This document shows positions 10,791 to 22,947 of a DNA stretch of 64,000 nt, one piece after another. The number at the start of each line of letters is the position of its first letter. The first letter of the stretch is position 1. The notes beneath the pieces were generated by a model that was not told where the DNA came from, ran no database searches, and was given only the letters and a program-made list of their open reading frames with translations. The position numbers and the translations under genes are program-made. The DNA comes from Diphasiastrum complanatum (lineage: Eukaryota; Streptophyta; Lycopodiopsida; Lycopodiales; Lycopodiaceae): assembly GCA_029204225.1 (NCBI GenBank), contig CM055114.1:19705273-19769272 (forward strand), in the 5' to 3' direction.

Positions 10791-11280
10791 ATGTGAAATT
10801 TTAGCATTTAGTGAGGCCTCAAAATAGACTTTGGAACAGACCACGGAATGTGAAAAAACTAGCAAGTCACACGTGTGGGAAAACCACAAATGTAATAACG
10901 ACCTTCCCTAAGCTTTGTGATAGCACCTTAATGACAATTAGAGTGACATTCACAATCTAACACTAGAATCTAAGACTAAAACACAATCCATAATGTAAAT
11001 AATCAAAAGTAACTTTATTCCACACGTGTGAGAAAGTACATTGAAAATTAGTTACATGAGAAAGAGGCTCTCTTCGAGTTAGAGAGAGAATCATATTACA
11101 AGCTTACAAAATCACAATTCAGATTGACATGGTTTTGCTACAAAGTTTGATTCATCATCAAGAATAGTCAGGATTCTCACTTACATAAATAGGAAATGCT
11201 TGTAGCTCGTGGTAGTACTAACATGCAACTACTTTTGTCCACATCTATGATGTCTAATCTACCAAAATAGTGACACATAT
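10791..11280 (-). repeat. C3-related LTR piece
   Basis: Carries the CTCTTCGAGTTAGAGAGAGAA signature (about 11,068) followed by TTACAAGC and long AT-rich sequence with ATGCATG words, as in the LTR at 8,467-9,370. Both ends are blurred by divergence. Confidence 0.45.
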
Positions 11281-11593
11281 CACTTTACATGCATGTATGT
11301 CCACCTACATCTACCTAATTTCTACATGTGGCAAATTATACACTATTAATGTACAAATTAACTTGCATGTGTCAACAAAAATTCTTGAATGCCTTGCATG
11401 TCACTTTGGACAACTAAGATTTAATGCATTTATGGTACCTCAAGTACCTACTAGCCCAAGTTTGGCCATTTCACTATGTAAATCTATATGCATGTCACAT
11501 ATGACAACTTGCAACCTCAAAGATGGCCAACGAAATCACATGGCTCAGGTAGTTCCTCAACGGACTGGGTGAAGACACCAAACAGCCTCTGAT

Positions 11594-11815
11594 TTTGCAG
11601 ATGGATAACACTTCTGCAATACACTTGATGAAGGATCCTGCATTTCACTCAAGGACAAAGCACATTGCAATCAAATATCATTTGATAAGGGACCTCGTCA
11701 CAAGAAACGAATTGAAGACCATCTTCATTGAAACAAAGTAAATGGTGGCGAACATCTTCACCAAGGCCTTAGACAAAGGTTTGTTCGAGAGGTAGAGGAA
11801 GAGTCTAGGAGTCAT
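11594..11815 (+). pseudogene. copia RNase H C-terminal fragment
   Basis: The plus strand reads MDNTSAIHLMKDPAFHSRTK, then HIAIKYHLIRDLV, then (after an in-frame TAA near 11,738) ANIFTKALDKGLFER and SLGVI. This is the classic end of a copia polyprotein: the N-x-(S/A)-AI motif, the H-x-RTKHI block, and ANIFTKAL. The upstream RNase H part and RT are missing. Confidence 0.85.
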
Positions 11816-12191
11816 AAAGCTACCACGCTTTGAGAGAGAGCTGAAGAAACAATATGTTTCGAGCCACAAAGCTTTGCTAGCTTTTGAGCTCAAGTCTGTA
11901 GAAACGCAAGGAAGCCGCCCGGACACGAAGATCAAAGCTTCGAGGGCTGAAGACCCGAAGGTGACGATCAAGCATTCGTTGACTAAAGGATACCTGAACA
12001 TGAAGATAAAATATTCGTGGACCCGAAAGGAACTCAATGGCGAGGCCAAAGATAGAAGAAGACACGAAGGATGAAGAAGACGCGAAGACCAAAAGGCAGC
12101 GTATCTTCACGCTCCAAACTACGAAGGAGATCAAAGAAAATACCGGGAGGAGTACCACCTCCATGGACGATGACGACAACAATCTGGATAC
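11816..12191 (+). other. copia 3' flank rich in CGAAG words
   Basis: Lies between the pol end and an LTR start. Repeated (A/C)CGAAG and GAAGA words occur at 11,890-12,140, giving charged open frames on both strands that look compositional. I do not call a gene. Confidence 0.4.
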
Positions 12192-12713
12192 TGTTAAGAT
12201 GTGTCTAATCAGTCGTTCTTGTAATCCCTGATCAGCTTAAATGAGTTCTCTCTCTCCATGCATATAAGCATATTGAAATTGAGAGATTCAGTTGGAATGT
12301 ATGAACACCAAATTGGTAATACACCAATGTAAGCTAAGCATTGTGTTGCTAGCCGATGTCCAGGAGTCCACTAGTAAGCGAGATAGTTTTGTTCACAAAG
12401 GCATAGTCTCTTTTGCGCCGACGAGTTGTGTGGGTCTGTCATGCAGCGCTCTCCTTGAGAAAGAGATCATTGATAATATAGTAGCTTTAATGCACAGGTC
12501 ATGTGATTTCGAATGCTTGGATGTCTGATTGTTATATGTTTGTAAGAAACTGTTTATTTTTTATTTCGCATATTGGTCTTATCTTGTTGAGTGCTAAAAA
12601 CAAATTATAACATAGGACAGTAGTGTCTGTCTACTCTTTGGAGGATTGAAGATCCGTTCATAGCAGGTAGTAGACCAGCAGACAGAATCGAATTCCATCC
12701 GGGCTTCTCAACA
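12192..12713 (+). repeat. C4 copia LTR (522 bp)
   Basis: Starts TGTTAAGATG and ends CTTCTCAACA, giving near-inverted termini TGTTRAG/CTCAACA. It is followed after one base by a primer-binding-like site. To its left is a copia pol end, so pol end, LTR and PBS follow each other in one orientation, as in linked elements that share an LTR. Confidence 0.6.
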
Positions 12714-12714
12714 A

Positions 12715-12726
12715 TGGATTCAGAGC
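12715..12726 (+). other. primer-binding-like site after C4 LTR
   Basis: TGGATTCAGAGC differs from TGGTATCAGAGC at two positions and follows the LTR end at 12,713. Confidence 0.5.
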
Positions 12727-13266
12727 ATTTGACGTTCTGGACTTCATTACATCAACAATGGTCTCAAAGCGAGTGCAATTCGTGTCGTTTGTGAGATTCA
12801 CAACAGTTTTGGCCCAAAATTATTTAACAAGAATCACATGCCATGAGGTTCAACCCATGGTGCAATAGGTATTTAATAGTAATCATCGTACCAGTAAGTT
12901 ATCTCAAACCAATTGTGCCAAAATTGGTGCTACCCTCTATAGTAAGCACACGGGTCCAAGAAATATGTCCACAACACTCATTAACATATAAGTCAGTCAA
13001 AGCAATAAATTTAGCAGGTACATTACATACTCTAGCAACCGTGCATCCAGTTCATGTTCTGTGGCTTTTCTATGGTTATCCACTCCCATTGACACAAGCA
13101 AAACTAATTGATGATGACAAGCATGAACAATAAAAACAAATATGAGAAGCCCAAAACGACCTGGACCTGAGAACAAAAGACTGTGATTCGCCTAACCTCC
13201 ATGATCATCAAGTTGAACTTCAGTGTAAAGACAAGACACAGTCTGAGAAGCTCTTATAGTCTGGTG
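12727..13266. other. no recognised gene
   Basis: Leader-like sequence after the C4 site. An ATG near 12,758 opens a short frame without a gag motif. Ends abruptly at the C2 LTR. Confidence 0.4.
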
Positions 13267-13874
13267 TGTGAGAGATTTCAACTAGTTTAGTCAATATTGG
13301 TCATAGTAGATAAAACTGCCAAATAGGCAAATTGAGACCAACTTTATATTAGACTTGGAGTTTGACTTTTCAAAGTTCTATTAGTCTAAATGCATTTGAA
13401 TAAACACTTTTGGAAAGTGTGGGAAAGTTTAAAAATAGTAGGGTTTACATTTTGGAGGGAAAGCCAAGTGGCCAAATAGGGTTTTGACCTGTTATAAAAG
13501 GATGTAACTCGTGGGAAGAGATATCACTCTCTCTATCTCAAGCTTATCTCATTCATGTTCATACATGGTTCTCTTGGGTTCTACTATCCATTGGTGGACT
13601 ATACTTGTGATATCTTGCAATTCTATGTGTAGAATGATCAATATTTGTTATTTTTAGGTTCACGCGCGTGAAATATAATAGGGTACTATTGTTGTATGGA
13701 AATTAGCTTCTATTTATGTTTTTATTCATGTTTGATCAAAATCTATTAGAGTTTGCATTTCATTTTGTGTGTAGATGCTGATTTTTCTACATTGGCAAGA
13801 TTGGTGATATGTTGTTCTTCCAACCCAAGATCATTTTATGGATTAGAATCTTTCTGGATCTGAAATATTTCACA
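13267..13874 (+). repeat. C2 copia 5' LTR (608 bp)
   Basis: Starts TGTGAGAGATTTC and ends ATTTCACA, directly followed by a primer-binding site. Its first 500 bases match, in reverse, the C2 LTR at 20,257-20,809. A TATA-like stretch (TTATAAAAGG, about 13,493) followed by CTCTCTCTATC could be promoter sequence. A CACGCGCGTG-like palindrome sits near 13,660. Confidence 0.75.
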
Positions 13875-13886
13875 TGGTATTAGAGC
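13875..13886 (+). other. primer-binding site, C2 copia
   Basis: TGGTATTAGAGC, one mismatch from the initiator tRNA-Met consensus, directly after the LTR terminus. The same site at 31,427 reads TGGTAATAGAGC. Confidence 0.8.
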
Positions 13887-14473
13887 TTGTGTTTAGGTTA
13901 TGAAGGAGGCAATCACATGTATCAATGATTTGGAGAAGATATCAATGTTAGAGCATGCTAGATTGGATTCTACACCAAAATCGAGTTTCTTGCATTTGTA
14001 GATTGGATCTTTTGTACATCAAAATCGTATATAGGTTTATAATCTTGATTAATTCCAATTTTTGAATTCAAATGTTGGATTTGGCCAATTTTTGGATCAT
14101 TGGAATAGCCTAGGTGGTGGCTAATAGATTGCATATCAAGTTTTTGACATTTGCATATAGATTTTGAAATATGCAATTTTTTTGTGATGTAGTCAAAACT
14201 CTAATTTTGATTGCATCTCTAGATACTGAGGTTGCTGGACCTCATTTGAGTGTGTTTCAATCTTAGGAAGTGGCAAGAGTCATTAGATTGAGGATAGATC
14301 ACAGGTTGATCAAGATTTCATGATTCTATGTGTTGATTTGCTTGGTATAAGTGTTAGAAGAGAATTGAGAAGTTTCATATATATGTGATTTCCTTTTGAA
14401 AACATTTTTTGTTGTTCAAAGGAGTGATTTGTGCATTGAAACAGTTTGAAAGCGAGGATTAGGTCATTGTTAC
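13887..14473 (+). other. C2 untranslated leader
   Basis: About 590 bases between primer-binding site and gag ATG. It aligns with 31,439-32,027. Several short upstream ATGs but no long frame. Confidence 0.65.
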
Positions 14474-15391
14474 ATGGCTACATCAAGCGGAGTCATGTTG
14501 GAAGCCAATGATAGGCTTACCTCAAGTAGCTATTCATTGTGAAATGTGAGAATGGAATCACTTCTTGAGATGAATGATGTTTTGGATATTGTTGTAGGTT
14601 TGGAGGAGAGACCGGAAACACAACAAGATAAAATGAGGTATGACAAGAGGGCCAAAAGGGCTCTACACATGATCAAGATGAATGTTACCAATGAGCTTCT
14701 CAAGGAAGTTGGTAAGAGTACTTCATCTAAGGAAGCTTGGGATTCATTGAAGAAGCATTATGAATCCAAGTCTACTTCTAGAGTGTTGACTCTAAGAAGG
14801 AAAATCTTTTCTTGTTTTCAAAAGAATGAAGACAGTCCAAATACTTTTATTTTGAGGGTGAAAGCATTGAATGATGAGTTGGCTTGCATTGATGAGAGCA
14901 TTAAGGAAGGAGAGCTTGTTCAAGTTATTCCTAATGGATTATTGGATGCTCATGCTTACATTGTTCAAAGTCTTGCTATTCAAAGAACATTTCCAAATTT
15001 GATTGATCTTCAAGAGATCTTGATCAATGAAGAATATAGGCTTCAAGCAAGAGGTTGATCTTCATCAACATCTCAAGTTGGAGAGGAGACTATGTTCATC
15101 AAGGGCAAATTCAAGGGCAAAAGCAAAAGTAAGTGGTCTAAAGGGCAAGATCAAGTGGATGCTTCTTCAAATGGCAAAAAGAAGGATAGATCAAAGCTTA
15201 AGTGCTTCTATTGTGGCATCAAAGGACACTTTGCAAGTGAGTGCTACAAGATGATGAGAGATCAAGGAGACAAACAAGGTAATCATACTTTTGATGAGGA
15301 TGGTTTGGATGCTCAAGATGCAAATGATGATGCTTTTGTGATGTCTAAGGATCCAAAACTGTGGATAACTCAATGGCCACAAAGATATTAA
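14474..15391 (+). pseudogene. C2 copia gag with CCHC knuckle, two nonsense codons
   Basis: Gag is the particle protein of the retrotransposon. From ATG 14,474 the frame reads MATSSGVMLEANDRLTSSSY, then TGA at 14,540-14,542 where sister copies have Trp (SLWNVRMES). The UBN2-type body follows: MESLLEMNDVLDIVVGL, STSRVLTLRRKIF, VKALNDELACIDESI, LQEILINEEYRLQARG. A second in-frame TGA stands at 15,056. The frame then continues through a basic stretch to a zinc knuckle CFYCGIKGHFASEC (15,203-15,244), a perfect C-x2-C-x4-H-x4-C. It stops at 15,389. Protease is not reached. The plus-strand body matches 32,028-32,639. Confidence 0.9.
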
Positions 15392-16604
15392 TTCTGAATT
15401 CAACTAATTACAATAAATTAATATCCTGCATTAAGCAATTATTCACTGGGAATACCAAAATCCTAATTGCGAAATAGCTTCCAAAGTTTACCCACCACCA
15501 AGCACAGTACCGGAAAATTAAAATTCCTTTGACCGGGTACCATCTTGGAAAAGGTAATCCATGAGGAACGAATATCTTGCTGTCAATCCTAAATCTATGA
15601 CCCAAAATCATAGACGATCTGTTAGGATAGCAAAAAAATTATATCATCACCCATTATGGCCCAGAGAATGAATAATTATTCTCACCCATTGATCAACATA
15701 TAGACTTTCTTTATGGTTATCCCAAACAAGACCTAATTATTTTTCATGTCGTTATTGGAAGAGTAGCTGATGATGTAATGCCTATTACGAATCACAAGCC
15801 CCCCTCGCATGCAAAACAATCCAAGTCTAATTTAGACCCCCAAAGGTCTACTTGGATAACACAAAAGAAAACCCCATGCAACGTTTCACAACAAGTAAAA
15901 GCCATAAAAATTTCCAAGAATTTTTTGTTTCAAAAAACCCCATGTAAAGCCAAACTTTACACCAAAGTAATTCTTTTTAAGGGTTTTAAAAAAAACCTCA
16001 AGCAAACCCTAAGGGGCTTTTAATAACATTCTGGCCCCCAAGATACCAATGTAAATACCCTAAGGGATAACCCCTAAGATGAGGATAGGATAATACAATA
16101 AGAGAGACTATGGAGCCAAACCGCCAGACCAATCAAACCTGGATCTAGCCCCCAAGCCATTCCATGTGAAGCAAGAGGAGAAGAGAGAAACTGGTAACCT
16201 AAATCCCAATATGTCGACGAGAGAATCCCTACCTCATTATATAGAGAGTAGATTCCTGTGCATGAAACCATGCAACCCCCATGCAGGTCAACTATAAATA
16301 GATCACATCTCTTCATGCAGTCCTCCTGCCTATATCCGTCACACAGACATGAAATACTCCATATGTCTCAATTAGAGTGTTTGGGTCCTCTCAAGGATAT
16401 TAGTCACAAACTGGCCTTGACATGAAATTAAATCAGGGTGTGACCAACAATCTTGAATATCGGAGGGCCGGTCTACCATATTAGGAATATTCCAAGTCCT
16501 TAACCGAATATGGCCATGACAATTAGTGAGCATCATTTTGATGTTGGATTTGTACTAGCATTCTTGGCTGGTTTTGCTGATGGAAATGAAGATATTGGAG
16601 GTTT
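15392..16604. other. no recognised gene
   Basis: Sequence following the truncated C2 gag. It contains A-rich runs (15,890-16,010) and a CTTGGGGGCCAG box near 16,040 that on the minus strand follows TTGGTATC, a weak primer-site resemblance. No domain on either strand. Confidence 0.4.
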
Positions 16605-17468
<864 letters not shown>

Positions 17469-17472
17469 AATA

Positions 17473-17490
17473 TAGATCCATTGTCGGGGA
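17473..17490 (+). other. degenerate primer-binding site, G1 gypsy
   Basis: TAGATCCATTGTCGGGGA follows the LTR and keeps the TTGTCGGGGA core of the cleaner site TGGTGCCGTTGTCGGGGA found in reverse at 59,002-59,019. Confidence 0.6.
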
Positions 17491-18700
17491 GCCACGCCGA
17501 TTTTTTAGATTGCAGCATATTCGGTTGATGGTTAGCTTGCATTAGGCATCTTGTTTTGGCATGAATAGGGTTAAATTAGCATTTTAGGGTTAGATTGAGG
17601 GTGATTTTTGCTTGATTTGAGTGGATCTTCTTGTTTGAAATCTAATTTGATTGTTGAACAGGGTTAGCTATTAGGATTACAATTCTTAAGATCCATTCAA
17701 GAAAAACAACAAAAATTGGTCAATTCTGCCAGATTTGAACAAAAAGGAAGCCAAATCATCATCAGATCTGATAACTTTTTATCCTCTTACAAGAAAACTT
17801 TGCTAAGCTGTAAAAAGCTTCAATTTCACTCAAAGGTCTTTCAAATTAAAGGGCGAAGATTCATTCCCAGTAGATTTACAAAAACATCAAAAAAACCATC
17901 AAAAAACATCAAAAAACCACTAAAACCCTAAAAAATACAAAAAAAGAACCTTTGCTCGATTCACTGTGCATAGGTGTAATTCAGATCTATCTACTGCCAG
18001 GTCAGTGAAGAATAATACCAAAAATAGAAGGCCAAAGTGATTGTTCATCTAGTTGCTGGTAATCTTTTGTGGAAAATTTACAACTTTCTGCAAAATATCA
18101 GTTCTCTGAGAAGAACCTTCGTCTAAATCTTTGCCAGAGTCTGTGTTAGTCCCACTTACCATTTTTGATAATCAATATGTTGGGTGAAGATTTCCCAAAA
18201 GATCTGTTGGCATATTGTCATATTTTTGTCAAAAAAGCTTCTTTTTTGCAAAAATACCAGTATTACTCTTGATTTTTGGCCGGATACCTCACCAAGTCTT
18301 CTGAGGATTCTAAATATAGTAGTTTATCATTTGTGAGTTCGACGAAGATTAGATCTATCAAGATCTTCCAAAAAGTCAATTTTTACTCTCGCCAAGTTGC
18401 AAAAACCCCATTTTTTGTCAAAAGAATCTTTGCCAGTTCTACCACATATTTATCAATATCAAATGTATCCACTGTAAAGTCGACAAAGGTTAGTTTTATC
18501 ATATTTGTTAGTAAATAGCCAGATTAGTGATTTTTTTTATCAAAAATAACAGTGAAGAACCTTCGTCAAGTCTACCTTTGCCCAAGAAACCTTCGCCAAT
18601 ACTATTTTTAGGTTCTGATTTACTAGATCTAGCCTCTATCAAATTTTTGATCCATTCTGATATATTCTGTTAGAAATTTTTGAAAAATCATCATTTTTAG
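17491..18700 (+). other. G1 gypsy 5' leader
   Basis: AT-rich leader that mirrors the minus-strand sequence at about 57,900-58,998. Shared landmarks are GATTTGAGTGGATCTTCTTG, ATCCATTCA-AAAACAACAAAAATTGG, and repeated CCTTCG/CGAAGG words. Open frames at 17,716-17,931 and 18,276-18,518 are Lys/Ser-rich, lack domains and are not conserved as frames. Gag is absent: the leader breaks off at about 18,700. Confidence 0.6.
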
Positions 18701-18714
18701 TGTCGATCACTTGA

Positions 18715-18875
18715 TCAAGATCTAATTTTTGAATATCAGAAATTTGTTATTTTTGGATCCACATGTGTGAAATACAGTAGCTTGCTAGTTTTGTACAGAT
18801 AGCAAAAGTACTTTATCATTTGATTCATGTTTGATCAAGTTCTATTAGAGTTTGCATCTCATTTTGTTTGTAGAT
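18715..18875 (+). repeat. C2 LTR 3' end fragment
   Basis: Matches the last part of the C2 LTR before its PBS (CACATGTGTGAAATACAGTAG, then GAGTTTGCATCTCATTTTGT, compare 13,670-13,780 and 31,215-31,325). Joined directly to copia pol sequence. Confidence 0.7.
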
Positions 18876-19081
18876 GATCTTGACCCTGTTAGCTGCAGGA
18901 GTATCTTTATTGGATACTCAACTTCACACAAGGCATATCAAATTTTTGATGTCGAGTCAAGACGAATCTCAGTTATCGAGATGTCGTCTTCCTTGAAGAC
19001 AAATTCTTCGACTTCAAGCAAAAGCAACAAATGCAAGAGTTCGTTCCAACGACTCCCATCACCATTGACAGGCCTTGATCT
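18876..19081 (+). pseudogene. copia post-integrase fragment
   Basis: Plus strand reads DPVSCRSIFIGYSTSHKAYQ then IFDVESRRISVIEMSS, the conserved strand that follows the copia integrase (..CIFIGYS..KAYRIFDPES..). It ends in a Ser/Lys-rich linker and is cut at 19,081. It precedes an integrase fragment in the wrong domain order, so two copia pieces were joined. Confidence 0.8.
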
Positions 19082-19760
19082 GTGACTATTCCAAAGAGGA
19101 GAAATAGGACATTATGTGAATGTTCTAAAGCCTTGAGATTGAATTCATGCTTGCCAAAGCCATTTTGGGGTGATTCACTTAGTTGTGCCAACTATTTGAT
19201 CAATAGAGTCTCATGTAGATCAATTGATGGTAAAACTCCTTATGAAGTTTTGTATGGAAGAAAGCCTAACCTTAAGCACTTGAAAGTCTTTGGATGCACT
19301 TGCTATGTGCATGAACCTTTGGAGACAAGGACAAAAGAGGATCCATCATCAACAAAGGGGATCATGCTCAGGTATGCTCGGGTATGGCAACTCAAGCAAG
19401 GGATACAAGGAATATCTTCCATCCTTGGATAAGTTTGTGGTGTCTAGAGATGTAATCTTTGATGAATACAAGATGCACAAGCTTGATGATGGCTCAACCA
19501 TCTCAACAATCAAGAGGATAGTGGCGAAGAATCAAGATGATCTTGATTTTGAGGAGGAGCCTAATGAGGAGCTTGAACCAAGTCAACCTATCACACCTAG
19601 AAGATCATCAAGGGTAAGGATGGAGCCAACAAGGCTCACATATCCAAGCAAGGGGCAACAAGCCAAGGTCAATCCATCTACTTCTTTTGCTCTCATGTCA
19701 AGTTTTGATGAACCTTCAAGAGTAGAAGACGCTTTGAGTTCAAAAGAATGGTACTAAGCT
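19082..19760 (+). pseudogene. copia integrase C-terminal half and linker, frameshifted
   Basis: Reads RRNRTLCECSKALRLNSCLP, KPFWGDSLSCANYLINR, DGKTPYEVLYGRKPNLKHLK, VFGCTCYVHEPLE. After a frameshift near 19,375 it reads DKFVVSRDVIFDEYKMHKL, an acidic linker and ITPRRSSRVRMEPTRL. Domain order is that of copia pol between the integrase catalytic core and RT. The D,D part of the core is missing upstream. Confidence 0.85.
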
Positions 19761-20235
19761 ATGCTAGATGAGTATAATCCTTTGATGGATAATGGCACTT
19801 GGATCCTTGTTGGGCAAAAAGAATACTACAATATTTAAAGGGCACCCAGAATTTGGGATTGACCTACAAAGCAAAAGATGAATTTATGCTGCAACACTAC
19901 AGTGATGCAAGCTGGGCGAGCTACAAAGACGACAACAAGTCCATGATAGGAGGATGTTCAATAGCGTGTGGAGCAGCAATCAGCTGGACATGCAAAAGGT
20001 AGACACTCATGGCTCAGAGTCCTCATGTGAAGCCAAGTATGTGGCAACATTGAAGGTGGCTAATGAGGTAAGTGTTTCACTCGAAGACCAGACATATACC
20101 TATGAAGTATTATCATATTCGAGATCTGATCTCAAAAGGAGAGCTCAGTGTCTCATACATAAAATTAGAAGACATGATTGCAGATTTGTTAACAAAGCCA
20201 CTGGGCAAGCCATTGTTTACAAAGCATAGACAATT
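19761..20235 (+). pseudogene. copia RT start fused to RNase H, RT core deleted
   Basis: After EWY and a stop the frame gives AMLDEYNPLMDNGTWILV (RT start), then jumps at about 19,800 straight to AKRILQYLKGTQNLGLTYKA, LQHYSDASWASYKDD (RNase H Asp) and IGGCSIACGAAISWTCKR. The tail reads LEDMIADLLTKPLGKPLFTK with frameshifts. The whole polymerase core with YVDD is deleted. Confidence 0.85.
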
Positions 20236-20256
20236 AATGGGAACTGGATAAGCAGA

Positions 20257-20809
20257 ACACAAAATGAGATGCAAACTCTAATAGATCTTGATTAAACATG
20301 AATCAAAATATAAATAGAAGCTATTGTCCGTACATCAATAGTACCATACTGTATTTCACACATGTGAACCTGAAAATAACAAATATTGATCATTTTACAC
20401 ATAGAATTGCAAGATATCACAAGTATAGTGCACCAATGGATAGTAGAATCTAAGAGAACCATACATAAGCATGAATGAGATAAGAGAGAGAGTGATATCT
20501 CTTCTCTTGAGTTACATCCTTTTATAATAGGTCCAAACCCTATTTGGCCATTTGGCTTTCCCTCCAAAATGTAAACCCTACTATTTTTGGGACTAGATTC
20601 AATGTACCCAACATTCAAATTCGAATCTATTCAAACTTGACTTCTAAACTTTCCCACACTTTTCAAAAGTGTTTATTAAAATGCATTTAGACTAATATAC
20701 CTTTGAAAAGTCAAACTCTAAGTCTAATATAAAGTTGGCCTCAATTTGCCTAATTGGCATTTTTATCAACTATGACCATTATTGACTAAACTAGTTGAAA
20801 TCTCTCACA
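20257..20809 (-). repeat. C2 copia 3' LTR, truncated
   Basis: On the minus strand it begins TGTGAGAGATTTC after the purine tract GAAGAGGGAG (20,810-20,819, complement). It matches 13,267-13,770 but lacks the last roughly 100 bases before the LTR terminus, where plus-strand copia sequence (ends 20,235) abuts. Confidence 0.8.
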
Positions 20810-20819
20810 CTCCCTCTTC

Positions 20820-21010
20820 AACTAGGTTTAGCTTAACCATAGAACTTTGATTCAACTTTAGAATGATATCCATCCTAAGTATAGACCTCCTTTCTAATGT
20901 TCTAAAGAAGCTTTCACAATTGATATAGAGAATAGTGTCCTCTTGGGATGCTTCGCTATTTCTTACATCGATTTTACATGTCAAGATGTGACTAGAACAT
21001 GAAGAACCAA
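20820..21010 (-). pseudogene. C2 pol-to-LTR tail
   Basis: Minus strand is the tail seen intact as a frame at 51,470-51,670 and 61,002-61,202 (KEVLAYMREASN, ILRMKIILKLDQSS). It runs into the polypurine tract and LTR. Here it is broken by stops. Confidence 0.65.
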
Positions 21011-21245
21011 ATATAATGTAAATGAAATGATTTCACAATGATTCTAACTTTGAACTCTCTAGAAAAATACAACAAACAAATAATAAATGTGAGTGATCAA
21101 CCAATGCTTGGTTGCCTCCTCTATCTTTGTCCTTTCTTGCCATGTATCCACCATGAAACTCCATGAATGAGCCTCCATCTCCATCTTGCCACAAGATTCC
21201 AGCATACCTTGATGACTTGAACATGAATGAGTGACATAATGAACC
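21011..21245. other. no recognised feature
   Basis: Minus-strand frame has a Gly/Trp-rich stretch (WQDGDGGSFMEFHGG) without recognised domain. Lies between the C2 tail and the G1 LTR. Confidence 0.35.
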
Positions 21246-21466
21246 TGTAGCGGGTTTCTTTCCTAGCCTATCCTCAACCCAAGATCCAAGCAATCTAGCA
21301 TCAAGGAGATGAAGTTAGTTGTCACACGTAGGTTCGATCCCATGAGAGCAATAGCATATCTCAGAATTCAGCATGTATGGAAGATCCACATCTAACCCTA
21401 GCATCCATTAACCCTAAGCATTAATATGCACAATTTACACTACATCCACAATGAGATAGATACTTG

Positions 21467-21533
<67 letters not shown>

Positions 21534-22076
21534 TCCTCTCTCACAAAAAGCATAAAAAATAACAATTCTAGTAACATTCAAATACAACAATTAGCAAAAT
21601 ACAACAAAAGCATGAGAGATGGAGAAAAAGAGTTGAGAACAAGGACATTCACAAGTTCATTCCATAAGAGAACCAATCTGCTTGTATTGAAATGAAGATC
21701 TGAGCATGAGGAGCAACTCGAGTTTGCCCCTAAATATAGCAGAGAGGAGAACCTTGGCCTCAAAATCCTATTGGCCCATTTCTACCTCCCTAACTATTCA
21801 AATTTAAAAAAGAGTGGGAACCCATTCAATAATTGGAGGGAACCAATTTGAAATTGAATTTTAACCAATTTTGGTGGGAGACCCAACTTTATTCACTAGA
21901 CATTTAGGCCCTGCGACATTAAAAGTCCCACAAAAAGGCCTAAAGTCCTTTTATTGGCTTTCTAGTTATCAAATAACTATGTGATCATCGGGTGGACTTA
22001 CACACACAGGGTGCCAAATCCCTCTCACTTATTATCTAGGGTTAGGGTTGTCTTGGGATCCGCGAACCCTCCAACA
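21246..22076 (-). repeat. G1 gypsy 3' LTR, minus copy (831 bp)
   Basis: Minus strand starts TGTTGGAGGG at 22,076, directly after the purine tract GGTGGGGGATAT, and ends ...ACA at 21,246. With 16,605-17,468 it forms an inverted pair separated by 3.8 kb, so the two LTRs do not belong to one intact element. Holds a (CT)31 run at 21,469-21,531. Confidence 0.8.
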
Positions 22077-22947
22077 ATATCCCCCACCAAAATTGGTGAC
22101 GGCGGTCCCGTGACACTTCGTGAGATTTATTCATTTGGGGCTCTGGTTGGCCTCTCCTCATACTTTGATAAGATGATACTGCACCTTCTCCATGAATTCC
22201 AAGCGCTCCGTATTAAAATCGTCTTTGTGTAGTAAAATGCACTTATTTACTCCGACAATCCAATTAAAAGTGGTCTAGGCCAAAAATCTTGATTCCCAAG
22301 AACCACCCAGCATTGCAGCACAATAATATAATTTTGCAATTGGCAGCTGGTCATGGACTTTATCGGATGCCATGGGAACATTCGGATTGAATGCCAAAGA
22401 AGGTCGGCAATCATCCCATCTGGTAGCAAAAGATGCCAACCTGGACAAATCATTGGCGAAGGTTCCCAAAATGGTAAATTTCTGAACTTTCGCCTAATTC
22501 AAAAACAAGTATCATATCTAGAAATGAACCTTTGCCCAACTCAGTATAGAGAAATCTGAGGTGGATGTATGATCTAAAATCTCGACGAAGGTTTCTGAGA
22601 CTGTATGTGCAAAATATGACCCAAAAAGTGATTTTCTAAGTCATTTTTCATCAAAAATTATCTTTTGAAAATACTTTCCTTTCTCTTTTTTCACTCTGAT
22701 CACTTTTTTGACTTTGCTCATCATTTTTTTCTCTTTTTTTTTTTCTTTTTTTTTCTAAAGAAAAGAAAAATCACTCAAATAATAAAAAACAAGAAAATTG
22801 TAAAACAATCAAAATAAAGCTGACAAGGTGTTGGATCATTCTGATTGAATTGGCTGATCTGGCTGTCAAAACTTACGTAGCTGGTTGCCCTTCACTGGAG
22901 TGTCGAATCTTTTCCATCCAAATGTTCTAAAATGACCGCTCCATAGT
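22077..22947 (-). other. G1 gypsy 3' non-coding region
   Basis: Lies between the integrase end and the 3' LTR. Contains CGAAGG/CCTTCG words as in the G1 leader and a long T-rich run (22,700-22,760). The short plus-strand frames here show no domain. Confidence 0.5.

Noticed and set aside
11678-12182. Open frames of 100-123 codons on the minus strand
   Set aside because: Antisense of the copia pol end and of the CGAAG-rich stretch; no independent motif.
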